Shown here: one piece after another, positions 1 through 12,722 of the stretch
How positions within the stretch are numbered: position 1 is the stretch's first letter
Layout of the letters: every line of letters begins with the position of its first letter
Origin: Mactromeris polynyma
Lineage: Eukaryota; Mollusca; Bivalvia; Venerida; Mactridae
Direction: 5' to 3'
Length of the DNA: 64,000 nucleotides
Assembly (NCBI GenBank): GCA_032209605.1
Contig: JASFXZ010000008.1
Location: forward strand, 186,001 to 250,000
Program-made: the position numbers and the translations under genes
Notes under the pieces: generated by a model
What the model was told of the DNA's origin: nothing
Database searches by the model: none
What the model saw: the letters and a program-made list of their open reading frames with translations, nothing else

Positions 1-194
1 ATTGAAGCAGTATTACAAGCACTATATGCAAATGGCTGTATTGTGTGAGTACCTAATTCTTCAATTAAACTGTAGGAACTAATAGAAAACACGAGCATTA
101 CAACAACAATGACTCTTACTGTATAGAGCAGTAGTACCAATCGAATTGTAGAACGGTAGCATCACTCTTACAGATAGTACTTTCAGCTGTCACT

Positions 195-613
195 GAAACC
201 CCCAGTATTTTTTACTGACAGTTCCAAGGCTGTAATTCGCTATATGATTGTTGTTTCTGTTTGTGTTATGAATGTTTTATGTTTCCCTTTCCCCTATGCA
301 TTTCTGTCACTTTATACAGTGTTCAGAGTGTTTCCTGCCCAATTTTGGCCTATTGTGGCCAGTTGTCTTGAATTGAACTGTGAGCTTTTCCATCCATTAA
401 TTCCCCCCCTCCTTTTACTGTCCACTTTGATTCTCTTAATTATTCCTTATGGTCTGTTGGGCCGTTCCTTGTGCCTCTGTTCCTTAATATGTGTAACGTT
501 TGACCTCCTTAGGTGCGTTATGTTTTGTGGATTGTTGTTTTTCCTGAGGTCTGCGTGGGGAGGTATTGTCTTGTGTATGTGGCGTTCCCCGTAGTTACGT
601 ATTCTCTCTGTTT
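195..613 (+). repeat. Family Q dispersed repeat, inserted in A1 only
   Basis: These 419 bases are present in A1 and absent from A2, where the flanks GCTGTCACT and TACTTACTT join directly. The sequence starts at TGAAACCCCCAGT, continues with ACTGACAGTTCCAAGGC and ends in a GTGTATGTGGCGTTCCCCGT block followed by TATTCTCTCT. The same ordered blocks recur at 4349, 27475, 30011, 32445, 49255 (minus), 53560, 54845 and 62930. No convincing target-site duplication is visible, so either insertion in A1 or deletion from A2 is possible. The open frames across it are not conserved between copies. Confidence 0.75.
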
Positions 614-950
614 TACTTACTTAATCCACTTCGCGCCTGTTGGTACATTAGACCCGCACCAAGGAACGCCATTTTGTCTATCAGATGAAAGCATAGGAAG
701 TTGACCCGTAGTCCATCCAACATATTTCATCTCTCGCTCATCTTCTCCATGTATCTTTTGGTCTCCCCCCTTTTCTGTGTCCGTCAGCTGTGCGAAAAGT
801 AATAATGACATTGCTGCTGTTACTCCTTTTAAAGCCAACACGAAGTATTTTGTGTCTTAAATACCAAGAAAGATGTGGCTTCTTTGCGTATGTCTTAGAT
901 TTTTTCTTACATTGTTCTTCAATCAAATTCCGCCGATTTATATTCTGTAC
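614..950 (-). pseudogene. 3' end of a non-LTR retrotransposon (LINE) ORF, decayed, in A1
   Basis: Read on the minus strand, this holds the usual tail of a LINE reverse transcriptase ORF: HRKGGRPKDTWRR, then EREMKYVGWTTGQL, SSDRQ, and in another frame TKWRSLVRV and CTNRREVD before the stop. These match the family pattern GRPKxTWRRTVExEM...DRxxWRxLVxALC. Two frame changes and extra stops show it is dead. Just after the stop, the element ends in a TAAG/TTAC tetranucleotide repeat, as is common for LINE 3' tails. Only about 300 bases survive, so it is strongly 5'-truncated. Clade (RTE, CR1, I or Jockey) cannot be decided from this piece. Confidence 0.7.
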
Positions 951-1619
951 TTAAAGTTAACCTGATAAATACGTATTTGACATGCGATCATGAAGTTTTA
1001 TACAGGAAAAATGGCATATAGCTGAGCCTTGCCAAAAACTGACAAACTGTGTTTTCCTATTGGCTGAATTTGATCATATAGAATGTCTAGGCACCAAATA
1101 CAGCAATTTATATCGTTTTGTTACGTACAACAATGCTACAACAATCTTTGACATTTATACTTTATACACTTGCATAAAACCGAAATTTGTGACATTTATT
1201 CACATTCTATGAATAAAAATGTATTTAAACAATAAATCTATAAGGGGACTTGATATTCATCAAAATGCTGCAGTATGAGAACTACCGATACTTGAAACTA
1301 CACATGTTTATATTAGTTAAACAAATGAACTTGACAATGTATAATGTTGGTATGGTGTATTTAAATAAAGCAGTCATATACATTTCCGACACCAATCATC
1401 TCCAATGCATACTTACTGAATGTTGTGTATCGCCCAGTTTAAAATGGGTGGATGCGAGCAGGTGGTATTGACACAGATATTTGTAAAATATTCTAATTCA
1501 AAGTCAGTCACATTTTGTACAATGATCTGTTCAATTAATACATTGTTTGAGCTTTTATTCTTCAATTGCCTGGAAATGCGCTTTACTAGTCTGGATATTT
1601 TAGACTTACATGCGATATG

Positions 1620-1760
1620 AAATATTTGACAAAGGTGTCTGCAGCTTCCATTGTTATTGCTTTGTTATTTGCTTTTATGATGGCTTGTACATTAGGGTTG
1701 CTGTGCACTTTGTATGTGGTATTTCATGCAGAGCCTTTTTAAACGTTGTTGTATACACAA
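1620..1760 (+). repeat. Central portion of family Q within the A block
   Basis: The run GGTTGCTGTGCACTTTGTAT followed by GTGGTATTTCATGC matches the middle block of family Q seen at 30166, 53780, 54889 and 60554 (variants of TGGCTGTGCACTTTGTATGT then GGCATTTCCTGCTC). It is shared by A1, by A2 (near 16970-17090) and, more diverged, by 9110-9220. It was therefore in place before the block duplicated, unlike the members at 195 and 4349. Confidence 0.45.
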
Positions 1761-4348
1761 TGTACACATTTATTAACCCCAAAGTCAAACTGTGATACCG
1801 TAAGAGGAGCTGTGATCTTGTAATTTGCTGAATTCGAACCTCTGGTTGAGAATATACCATTTTCCTCTACGGTACCAAGCTCCCTTATCTCACGTCGTAC
1901 TTTTGATTCGATGCTCGTTGCATTCAAATTGTTATACTACCCACATCCATTTTAAAAATTTGTTCACGTTGCATTATCTTTGCAATTGATTTCTTAAGAA
2001 ATATTTTCACATCTGTTTTCAGACAAACGATATTGTCTTTTACGTAGCTCGAGATAAATGTTGGTCCATAACCCCTGTCTGTGTATTGTCAGTGTTCTGT
2101 CTTTATTCTAGAGCTGTTTCTGCGGGTTAACTTATTTGATTGCAGTCTTCTCTACGAAAGTTGTCTTCCTTATTATCTAACTCATAATATATCTGCATGG
2201 TGGCGTAATCCTTACGGAAACTGCATAGCTCATGCGATAAGTCAATGTATGAAGACTGTACCAATTGCAGACTATAGGCATAGTTTAGAAATCAGAATTA
2301 TCTCACTAAAGCGACGTGTATTGGCAACATAAAATATTTTTAAAGGATTAATAATACAATGTGTTAAATCTTTTTGAAGGATTGCAAATCGAATTAAACT
2401 ACACAGCTCATATATTTGTCATGTATCACATTTAAGTACAAAGTTAAGTATACACAAAATGTTTTGAGAAAAATATCTGACAAATGTTAACATATGATCG
2501 CATAATGATGACTAAACCCGTTTTATCTAAACTAAGAGGAACGTTACTAACTAATTTGACAGTTGAGTATAGTTATAGAGCATTTTGGCCTATTATTCAT
2601 ACTATAATTGTCGCAGGAAATGTCAAATATATTAAACAAATATTGCATGTATCACTTTCTACAGTTTCGTTTGTAAGTAAGTGAGAATGGTGTTAAGATT
2701 TACCTGAATTAATCATTAATTCGTCCAACAAAAACGCAGACGTGACTAGGAAATGTTCATTTCAGGAATAAAACAATGTTTTACGTTATATGTGATAAAA
2801 CATAAAAATGCAAAGTAGCAATTCCAAACGCGTGTCTAGGCAACATAAGTATGATTTGAAATATAAATGAGACTTAACATGCTGACGGCTATAGACCTAT
2901 CTATATTTTAGATTGTATATTTAAAATACTTTACCACCATTGAAAACTATTGTTATTTACATTATTTCCCCTTTGAGTATTTGTTATCTACATATCTATT
3001 AAATATGTATGTATTGTATTGTTTTGCGCCCTATCTTTACGTGTAGCCTATCGTGCATAACTGTTATAATTTAAATTATCCTCTCTGTTTTATCCTAGGA
3101 TAATTATCTGTAGTTTCTCTGCTATGAAGTAAAATGGTTAAACTCCCGAATATACACTTTAAGTCGCACCAGATGCAACCATTATTTATATAGACACGCG
3201 AACGTACAATATTTTGGTTAAAATGTAGACATTTTAATTCGTATTACTCAAATTTGCATTGTTTCCAATTTACAAATGAAAGGCTTTAAAGTACAATACA
3301 GACTCGGTCCATTAAGCACGCTTGTTTAATATTGTTTAAACTACCGCTTACGGTACACTTAAGGCAAATGCTCACGAGTCTGTCTGTGAGAGAACCGCTT
3401 CAAATCATAGGTAACGTATATAACATAATATAAAACATTGTAGAAATTACAGTGTTTGGTGGTATTCTACTATTTGTTTCTTGTATATTCCAAAACGATT
3501 ATTAAATATTATGTTTAAAACGTTTGAACTGCAGCGCTCGGATCAGGAAAAGCATTTGGAATATTGTTCCGTCGCGTTATATGAGCAGATTCCCTAATGT
3601 CATATTATAGGTCATTTTCTGCATTGCGTGTTGCTCACACAGAGACAGGTTTCAATTACGTGATTTTCTGCATCACGACGTGCGAGTGTCAGTGTTGCAA
3701 TTTGAAAACCTATAATAATGTTGTGTTCAAATTTAACGATACTAATTCTTCTATCGCGTCAGATTGAAACCAACTGATTCTTGACTTGTATAAGAAATTC
3801 ATACCAGTTGGACTTTCATAAACTGCTAGTTGGCAATTGATTTCTTTTCAAAATGTGTAATGTAGTAACGGTCATAGTCTTTACACACCCATGAAAAAGT
3901 AACATACAGTTTTAAACACCCTGTACTTTATTTTAACATTCTTGGAAATGCAAAGAACCAGTTGGAACGGAAGGTCTTTTTGTAAAATTCACAACGCGAT
4001 ACAGCAAGAGTAGTTCCCCTTTGATTAAGATACTGTAAATACTTGTTGTTTAATATAGACGAGGGTATGTTATGACTGCTATTAAACAAACATCGATCAT
4101 AAATTAATATGTTTTGGTCCAAATATTCACGAAACATCTCATCTACCATTTATCTCAAATAAAATATTTCAAAATAATGCGTTCTGAAAACTGCATGCCA
4201 AGCCGTCTCTTTAATAATACGGATAAATATTCCCAGAATGCATCGTACAATAAGCACATCTATTTGATATTGTGAAACTTATGCAACATTGTTTTGACTT
4301 AAAAATAAATTCATTATTTTCCCTTTTAGAGGAGACAAACTGACTTTT

Positions 4349-4632
4349 TAATATTATTCACATCAATAACTACGTGTAGCCTTCGCTAAACCCTGTATCA
4401 CTTTGTACTTGGCAGTATTACTTTTTCAAATCATGGAGTACAAATTTTCTCTGTGTGTTATCTTTAATTCTCATTAGTTGTCCTTTATGGTCGGCAATGC
4501 CATTCCTTGCACCCCTGTTCCATTGCGCCTCATCCAATACCTGATGATTTGTGGACAGTTGTTTTCCGGGAGGTCTGTGTGAGGAGGCATTGTCTTATGT
4601 AAGCGGCGTTTTCCATGTGGCAACTTATTCCT
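4349..4632 (+). repeat. Family Q dispersed repeat, second A1-only insertion
   Basis: About 284 bases are present in A1 but absent from A2 at 19641-19650. The empty site reads TGACTTTTGTATGCTG. In A1 the inserted block is flanked by CTTTT on both sides (4344-4348 and 4633-4637), which suggests a 5-bp target duplication, although the motif is low in complexity. The inside carries the family signatures GGCAGTATTACTTTTTCAAA, GGTCTGTGTGAGGAGGCATT and GTCTTATGTAAGCGGCGTTT, and it ends in CAACTTATTCCTCTTTT. It is shorter than the 195-613 copy because the central part is missing. Confidence 0.72.
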
Positions 4633-4728
4633 CTTTTGTATGCTGAAAAAATGCATTATTGATACACAAAGGCACATGAACTATATTAACTTACAAAGAT
4701 CTGCTCTGTTTTCTTTTTCTTTAAAATA

Positions 4729-5080
4729 GTGGAAAAGAGGTGCAAATCTAAATTTCTATGATTCCCTTTCGTGCTATGTGCTAGGCGACGTCATACACCT
4801 TGTGGCAATACGAGGTCATATTTTGTTTATGGTTCATGTATATTTACTTGCCGCTCGGAGTGTAATTCAGTAACAACATTTGTATCGAATGAATTATGTT
4901 GTGGGAAATTATTTGATTTTAAATAGTATGTTTGTTCCGCGTGAATATGTAAGCAGGCGAGGTAAAATTATCACTGGTATCACTGATGCTTCATCAATTT
5001 ATAGTTTACGTTTTGAGAAACATTCCGTTAGTTCTTATTCAATGGTCCAGGAGTAACCAAAAATTGTTCGCTAGAAAAAT
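4729..5080. other. A1-only segment, 352 bp
   Basis: This stretch lies between AAAATAGTG and GTGTGATTT in A1. In A2 the two are fused through a shared GTG (19742-19744). The 3-base microhomology fits either a deletion from A2 or an insertion into A1. No terminal repeats, frames or known motifs are visible inside. Confidence 0.7.
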
Positions 5081-6546
5081 GTGTGATTTATTTTCTTTAA
5101 TTACCTAAATCAGACTGACAACAAATTCACCGCAAATGTCGTTATGTTTTGCGATTTAATTTTACTTATGTTTGTGGTGTTTCGTCAAAATATCTTAAAT
5201 TTGGAAAATCGGATGATGAATATTAAGAAACATTTTGAAAGTCTGAAGAAATGTGATAATATTTTGGTGTTTCTGCCCAGAGGTTTTTTGCTGCAAAAAA
5301 AGATGTCTCTGCCCCATGACTTCAGTAAATATTGGTGAAGTAATAGCAAATGCATAGAATAGTAACCTGTCATAATTAATCCGAACTTTGTAAACGGTAA
5401 ACGTTGCAGGTGAATAACTTCACTGCGTGTGTCCGTGTCAATGAGTCAGTCAGACCACTTGTCCAAGTTGCTTTAAGACATCTTCTCTCCTCTGCTTACC
5501 ATAAATTACGTAAAGATGCACCAAGAAAACGTGAGGGAAACACGTAAAACATGGCTGAATATGACGGGAAAGCCCCCAAAAAATGATAACATAAATATAC
5601 AGACTTTAAGCTTGGCATGACTAACCTTAAGTATTTGAAGCATACGGTGACATTCGTTATGGCGAGATTTGTTGTAAACAATACACGTCTTCCTTATATT
5701 CTACTTATACACAAACATAATAATTAGGACACATTGTTCAGTAATGATTGTTAAAATCCATGTGATTGTTTAACACAATGGCTACTATAGCTTTAATTGT
5801 AAATTACAATGTTATACAAATGTTTTAATGAAGTTTTGGTGGTTATTTAAAGATTATGCTTCAAATAAGATGGCCTAGCTGTCTTAATTTAATAGTTTTC
5901 ATTTTTAACATGAAAGAAAAAAAACATCTGTACTGTAATCAAATTCAATTGAACGCCTATTATATGTCACATTGAGTTATCATGTTTACCAACTTACAAA
6001 GAAATAATGCATAAATATGACAGCTGTGAAAAATGTACATGGAATTCTATTGATGTTAATTTGTAGATATGAATAGTTCTGTTAGTAAATCTGTATTATA
6101 TGTTAAATGAAGAATGAGAATACCCTACATACCATGTAACATTGCACATGTGATCAATCATAATAAAATGATTATCGTCGCTTGGGAGTCAACTTTTGAA
6201 AAACTACTTTTTGTTACAGCGGGAAATCGGAGAACGTTTCGCGCCTTCTCTCAAATTGTCGTATGTCTGCACCAATGAGAAAGGTTATACCATACATGTG
6301 ACACAACCTCGTATTCAGATAGGCCTGACGACATAACCATCAAAACATCGTAACTTGAGTTACGAGGTTTTAACAATTTACATTGAACCTGAAATAAAAC
6401 TACGATATCTTAAAACATTTTGAGAGGTGTTAGCGAGTACATTTTGACTATTTTATTTTTGCTCTTACTTTTATTGTATTCTCTCACCTCTCAAGTTGAT
6501 CTGGAATATTGTTGGTAGATTACAATACTACAGAAACGTCTTAAGG

Positions 6547-6980
6547 TAGCGCATCCCTAACCATTTCCCGCGAAAACTTCGAATGTCGGCTGATGTCGTT
6601 ACTCTCCGGTAATGTCCGGATATTAACATTTTTTTTCGAATAGTTTGAAAAGGATAATTAAATTTGTGTTTGATACGTAAAACTAACCATTTGAATGGTA
6701 ATAGCTCAAGATAAACAATGTATAATTTTAAATAGAAAATGACTTTCCGATTGAAATTGTTTGAAATTGTGTTGTTATTTTGACTAATATAAATGACCTA
6801 AATTTATTTTCATTTCTTTTGAAGTACATTGTTAAAGCTTTATTGTCATTTCAGTATGACTATAGAATACACAGATACCCAAGGTGTTGAAGTTTTTATT
6901 GTTTTTAAAGTAATGAAGATGACACATTTTGCTTCCAAGAGGTCAATATATTTGCGGATTGTTGTAAATAAATCCCCCTT
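6547..6980. other. A1-only divergent segment
   Basis: A1 and A2 are alike up to GTCTTAAG and again from TATATGGTCAAATCAAGAGT. Between these, A1 has about 430 bases and A2 about 65 unrelated bases (21665-21730). The A1 segment has no recognisable frame or terminal repeat. It may be an insertion that replaced the original sequence, or A2 may carry a deletion with filler DNA. Confidence 0.6.
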
Positions 6981-7399
6981 TATATGGTCAAATCAAGAGT
7001 GACAAATGAATATTATTCATATTTTGTTGTCAATATTATAAAAAACCTAACAGTTTTAATGCGGATTTGGAATTACATTCATTTAAAGTTCAGAACTTAA
7101 ATGAATATATTTAAGATTCACTAAAGACGCTTCTGTAATGGGGGCCCTGATGTAAGAATCCCATGTGATTCTAAAACGCTATAGATAGTAAACAGGTGAC
7201 CGGAAGTGCTTTACGAGTACGTGATCGATACCAGTTCCTGTCTGCAAACCATTTTACCTAGTTACACAAACTTTGATATTATAAAACTGATTAGTTACAA
7301 AACAGAGACATATATGCAACGAGTTGCCAGCTTGGCTACAGAGACAAGTGGTACCCCACACCCCATTTGTTTGCTTTGATTGTATTAAGTAATCGTTTT

Positions 7400-8240
7400 T
7401 GCTTTTTGGTCAGTATTGCATTATTTCTTTCTACTGTTAATATGTATGTGATATATGTAAATACGTTTATATTTCTCTTTGCTATGTTCTTTTTGTTCAC
7501 TTTTACTAGTCATTCATATACTAAGTCTGCTAAACCAGTCTGTGTACACCTCCTATCACTTTTGTAGATTCAGGTATCATTTATAGTTTTCATTTACATA
7601 TACAATTACACCAGTAACCAGTCATCCACAAAGTTTATACTCATTATACATTCACACTGCTTGATAACTTATCCAGTGTGTGATGCAAGCATGCGGTTGT
7701 TACATACTGAAGTGATCTCACATTTTGACAAGGTGCTAAGTATTGAGTAATTGTGTTGCATTTTGGTCAGTTTTGCATTATTTCTTTCCACTGTAAATAT
7801 GTTTGAGATATAAGTAAATACGGTTTTTAGCTCTTTGCTATGTTCTTTGCCTTATTATAATAGTCGTTCATATATTTTGGCCTGCTTACACTTCCACTTG
7901 TTTAATCGGGTAGCATTTCATAGTTCTTTTAGGTGTCACTTTTTAGTTATCATTTACATTAAATTACACTATTTTCTTACTTTCAAAATGTCTAAACTCA
8001 TTTTACATTCACACATTGCTTGATTAATTCAGTGTGTGATGCTGGATGTCTGTTTGTCCACTGACATGTTATTAATTACACTGAAGTGATCTCACATTTT
8101 GACATGATATGCAATATTATTTAGTGATTATTTTTTAATTTTTCGTAAATACTAATTATGTAAATTTGTCGGTATTTCATTATTTATTTCTACCGTGATA
8201 ATGATTTATGTAAATATGTTGCAATCAATGTTTGCATTTT
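7400..8240 (+). repeat. Imperfect tandem repeat, unit about 360-400 bp, about 2.3 copies
   Basis: Landmarks recur in order: TTTTGGTCAGTATTGCATTA at 7404, TTTTGGTCAGTTTTGCATTA at 7761, and a weaker TTGTCGGTATTTCATTATTT near 8165; also AGTGATCTCACATTTTGACA at 7711 and 8095. Spacing is 357 and 384 bases between the first two units. The units are diverged by many substitutions and indels, so the array is old. It sits just beyond the right end of A1 and has no counterpart after A2. Confidence 0.75.
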
Positions 8241-8639
8241 GAGATGCATAATGTTGTCTTAATTTACATGCATGATGTTCATAATCATGAAAGTTTTCCA
8301 CACTATCAATTTATATTTTACTGTCCATACATAAACTAGTCTGTTCCTTAATAAATTCCTCAACTACTACTAAAACTACAAAATTAATGTACTTTATATA
8401 CATTAATATATAATTACTCATTAAAGCATAATAAACACATACTGTTAGTTCAAATTAGCAGTTGTTCTATTTCATTTTGTTCACGCCGTGCACACACCTT
8501 TGCTGCATCAGGCAGCAATTTTTTACTTGTACTGTTCTTACAACCATGCTGTTACAATTTTTGGCATTTATTCTTTATGCATTTAGTAAATATACGGAAC
8601 TGCCATTTGTGAAATGTATTTCTCTTTATAGTATAAAAT

Positions 8640-11308
8640 TGTCTTTTACAAAATCAATCATTATGAGGAGCAGATATTATTCAAAATGCTGCAGAATAAA
8701 ATCTATCGAAATACCGTTAGGCTGAACAAATAACCGTAATAAACAATTTAAAACTTGCATAATGTATTTTAATATTATTTTAATAATTTGTATTTTAATA
8801 TTGTATAGCTTACCTGGTGGTCCTATACGTTTACCTATATCATATTCAGCGCATTCTTACTAAATCTGATTATCAACCAGTTTAAGATACATGATACCGA
8901 GCAGTGTTTTTATGACACAGACGTGTAAACATATTCTATACTCCAAAGTCAGTATCAATTCGTACATTGATCTATTCAATATGGATATCTTTGAAGAACA
9001 CGTTATTCCTCCATTGCATGCAAATGCGTTTCTTTCTAGTCCCTATGATTAAGTTAAACATATGATTAGAAATGTGTGCTTGAAGTACCTTTGATAAATG
9101 TGTCTGTAACTAGTATTGCTGATTGGGTTGTTGTTGGGATGATTTGCGCTTTTTGGTTGACTGTGTACTTTGCATGTGGAATTTCCTGTTCTACTACTTT
9201 ATTCATTGTTCAATGATCTATTAATCTCTATTTCAAGCACTGGTCTTATAAGAGGAGATGTGATCCTGGACTTTGCCGTGTTCTTTCTGGTTGAGCATAC
9301 GGCGCCTTATCCTCTACGCGCGGTATTGTTACATTATCTAATCCTATGTGGCCTTATGCCGTACCTTTAATACGATTTTGTTTCATTCATATGCATTATC
9401 ATGGCAATGTGTTTCTTTTGAAATAAATTCCACCATCACATTCGCTTTAATACAAAATATATCTGTTATTCATCTTTTAACTAATTATAGATGGTTGGTC
9501 TTGTTGTGTAGTGTCTGTCCTATGTTACTTTTCTAGTGCTGTTTTGCGCGTTGGCTTACTTTATTACTGTCTGGTTCTACGAAGGGTGTCTGGCTTATTA
9601 TTTAAAGTCATAAATGTATCTGCACGGTGGTGTTATCCCTCCAGAAACTCCACGGCTCATGCGATATATTTGAAGATAGTACCCATTGCAGACTATGGAC
9701 ATTTCTTTGGAAAATGAGTTATCGAAGTAAAGCAATGTGTATGGGGAACATAAGACTTTTAATGACTATGGATACAATTTGTTAAACCACTTTTTGGCAA
9801 ACAATACATTTTGGATTGAACCTCTCCGGTACCAGTCCAGCACTTTTCTAACCGAACTGTCCTGGTAGGTTGGAGTATTATAAAAGTGACATTACTATTA
9901 AAGTTATGTGAAATTCCATAACAGATGCAGCGCATTTTTGGCCAACGGTACATTCTGTTGGTGATGTATTTCGCGAAAATGTGAAGGGATTAAAACATAA
10001 CATAGTCGGGTATAACACAAGGCGACAAGAGAGCAATATGAGAATGGTGTTATAATTTACGTAAATGCCTATTAGTAATTAATTAAATCGACAAAAAAAG
10101 CAGACGCGTCATGGACTGTTTTGGACAATTGCGTGAAATGTGCATAGTTGCAAGTCTAAAAGCGTGTCCGGGCAACATAAGTATGGACTGAAATATAACA
10201 GAGATATTAGATAGTCACGAGTCATGAACTTATCTATATTTTAAATGGTTGCTTTAAAATGCATTACAGCCATTAAATGTGATGTTGTTTGGCTTTTTTC
10301 TCCCATTGAATATTGTTTATCATACATATTTATTAATTATTTATACGTGGTATTGTTTTGCACCCTTACTTCTTCCAACCTTTCGTGCATAACTGTTATA
10401 TTTAAAATTATCCTATCTGTTTTATTCTAGAATAATAATCTTTAGTTTCTCAGCTATGTAGTAAATGGTTAAATTTCCGGACATATACTGTAAGTCACAC
10501 CCGATGGAAACAGTCTGTATATATACACGCGAACCTACGATACATATATTTGTTAAAATGCAGGCATTTTAATTCCTATTATTCAAAATTGATGTATTTC
10601 CAATTCATAAATGATAGGCTTTCAAGTACAATACAGACTCGGTCCATCAAACAAACTTGTTTAATATTGTATAAACTATCGCTTACTGTATACTTAAGCA
10701 GAATGCTCTCGAGTCTGTCTGATGTTATATAACCACTGTAAATCACATGTAACGTATTTACATATGGAATTTCGTATAATTGAGAGTGCTTGTCGGGATT
10801 CTTCTGTTTAAATATATTTTTCGCATTTTCGAAAATACATTACTAGAAATCTTATACAATATGGCCTGGTGGCATTGCTCGGTTCAGAGCAATATTGTTC
10901 CTTTCCCTTTCTCAAAATTGTACTACGCATAGAGTAAAATCAGGTTATTATAACAAACCGACGTAATGTTTTACATTGGAAACAAGATTGTGGATTATGA
11001 ATGGGGTGACAATTTAACTTTCCTTTAAACTAATTATATATACTATATGGCATGTTGTCAGCAAGTAAATTGGTGCCATCTCTATATGTAGAGAAAAGTC
11101 AATTTGATTGTATTTGAATTTGATTCAGTAGATTTCCATACATACACTCAAACACATGTTTAATTGGTCATCCCACATTTCTGCATTGTATAATTCAAAG
11201 CATTATGGCCAGGGTGAGGAGAAAGTAAAATAGAGAGAACAAAAAATGGGCAATGCCCACAAACCAGGTTTTCAACCTAGTTATTTGTAACCAATGCTCA
11301 ATTTGTAC
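8640..11308 (+). repeat. Older, diverged copy of part of the A block
   Basis: Runs parallel to about 1220-3460 of A1. AAAATGCTGCAG at 8684 matches 1263. The CATGCGATA, GACTATGG and TTGCAGACTA cluster at 9655-9700 matches 2230-2280. TTCGTGCATAACTGTTATAT at 10381 matches 3050, and GACTCGGTCCATCAAACAAA at 10627 matches 3302. Divergence is far greater than between A1 and A2, with many indels. From 10583 to 11308 it is also repeated, almost unchanged, at 13240-14386. No coding capacity is seen. Confidence 0.8.
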
Positions 11309-11400
11309 ACTGGAACCCCTTTAAACCGGACAAGCTCGGGACCGGACAAATTGTCCGGTTTAAAGGGGTTGCCGGACTAAAGGTGTTTTGCGAACTGGAC
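11309..11400. mobile_element. Tigger/pogo-like terminal fragment with perfect hairpin
   Basis: Starts at the exact point where 10583-11308 and its copy 13240-14386 cease to match, with TACACTGGAACCCC. A perfect 20-base inverted repeat (11314-11333 and 11351-11370, AACCCCTTTAAACCGGACAA) surrounds a 17-base loop. The CAGTGGAACCCC-type start and TA border resemble terminal repeats of pogo/Tigger-type Tc1-mariner elements. The opposite terminus was not found downstream, so this is a truncated end. The family assignment is an inference from terminal sequence only. Confidence 0.5.
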
Positions 11401-12554
11401 AAGATTTGGCACATTTTTTTGTAAACGGGGACATTTGGATCTATATTTTGTTTAGTAGTGTAGTGATTTGTATCAAAATTCCATTATATCTGAATGTGAA
11501 AATCTGACTTAAAATTACATTAATAAACTTCTATTGATTTCAATATCGAAATTGCAGAATAAATTGAACATTTATATAAGCTGTATTTAATTACCTTGAT
11601 GAGTAGAACTTTGTCATCTAATGACAGTTCAGTATGTTTGCATTTTGCGGTGGGGTAGACATTGTTTTACATTACAAGAAAATTATGTGATATGTACGTT
11701 TTCTCTTAAAGACATGATTTCAAAATAAAAAACAATTTCAATGTTTGCAAATTATCAATTACTCAAATGATTTACAATAATCGATTGGTTGGAGGAGACC
11801 CTCTGAAAGACACTAGTCCATTGTCAAATACTACAGGGGTTATAAATTAAATAAAGAACCTGTGACAAGACAGTCAATGTACCCTTCAATTATGAAGAAT
11901 CATTAATCAGTTTGTTGTTATAACAATTAAGACCAACCATGACAGACAGATGCTCTAGCCAAACACAAATTAGGTGTGCAATGTTAAAAACAATATTGAC
12001 TGACTATTTTAAACTTATCATTCCAATTGCATTCGAAAATCCTTTCTTCTGATACTCACAGTGCACTGTATCAAACTCTTCCATCGAATCACGTCAATAA
12101 CGTGTTAATGGCAATATTTTACGACACTCACGTTGAGACACAGCTGCAGGTTTCACATACTTGTTTCGATTTGTACTTTTATGCTGGATTTACGCGGATG
12201 GTATTGTTGTTTCGTCCCATATGTCGTAAATAAAATCTAATAGTAACACTTTTAGGTGATATATATCTCCATATGAAACTTGACATGTAACGATAATAGC
12301 TCTATATTATTTGTTTCTTTCTCAATTGCTCTTATGTTACCAACCTGTTTGGAACGTCGATAGTTGAAATTTGAAATGCGTTGTGTAACAAGCAATTTCT
12401 ACGAGGCATTATATGTCGATGTTTATACAACTGGATATCTGAAATGTATTGAATATATACAGTGTGTGATATTGCACGCGTTGTTGATATTTCAATATCA
12501 ACGGTTTAGCTCATTTTATATAAAATCTTGAAAGTATTGAATATTTCTGGTATA
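11401..12554. other. AT-rich stretch without recognised feature
   Basis: No frame with family-like residues, no terminal repeats and no match to other parts of the window were seen. It lies between the Tigger-like end and the mariner fossil, so it may be the remains of older elements. Confidence 0.4.
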
Positions 12555-12722
12555 TGGGTGCCCAATTTATTGACTGACGACCAGAAAAAGCGACTTGTTG
12601 AAACTGCCAAATGTGTTAAAATGTTCCCCAAAAAATGGCCAAAAGCTTTTTGCAAATGTTTTCACAGGTGATGAAACCAGGGTACACTATTTTGAACCAG
12701 TGAGAATGGTTGTTTTGTGTTT
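12555..12722 (+). pseudogene. Mariner-family transposase fragment, frameshifted
   Basis: From 12555 the plus strand reads WVPNLLTDDQKKRLVETA then KCVKMFPKK. After a shift at the CCCCAAAAAA run (near 12625) the next frame continues with NGQKLFANVFTGDETRVHYF and EPVR. This is the order of the mariner transposase core: the WVPHxL linker motif, then the GDE(T/K)W(V/I)H(Y) motif with the second catalytic aspartate in TGDE. Here the usual tryptophan after GDET is arginine. The flanks lack the first catalytic aspartate, the DNA-binding domain and any terminal repeat. Only about 55 codons remain. The similarity is clear even though the gene is dead. Confidence 0.8.

Larger units (their letters stand above)
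1..7240. repeat. Segmental duplication copy A1 (tandem partner of 15752-21987)
   Basis: The first base of the window aligns with 15752, and the match continues to about 7240/21987, after which the two sequences part. By eye there are only a few mismatches per 100 bases, and some stretches such as 640-1420 show only about three changes. Large indels dominate the differences. A1-only segments lie at 195-613, 4349-4637, 4729-5080 and 6547-6980. The copy probably starts upstream of the window, so its true left end is unknown. The block holds no long open frame and looks non-coding apart from a LINE fragment near its left end. It could be a genuine tandem duplication or an unmerged allele in the assembly. 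Confidence 0.93.

Noticed and set aside
244..594. 116-codon frame near the left edge
   Set aside because: Entirely inside the Q element present only in A1; not open in other Q copies.
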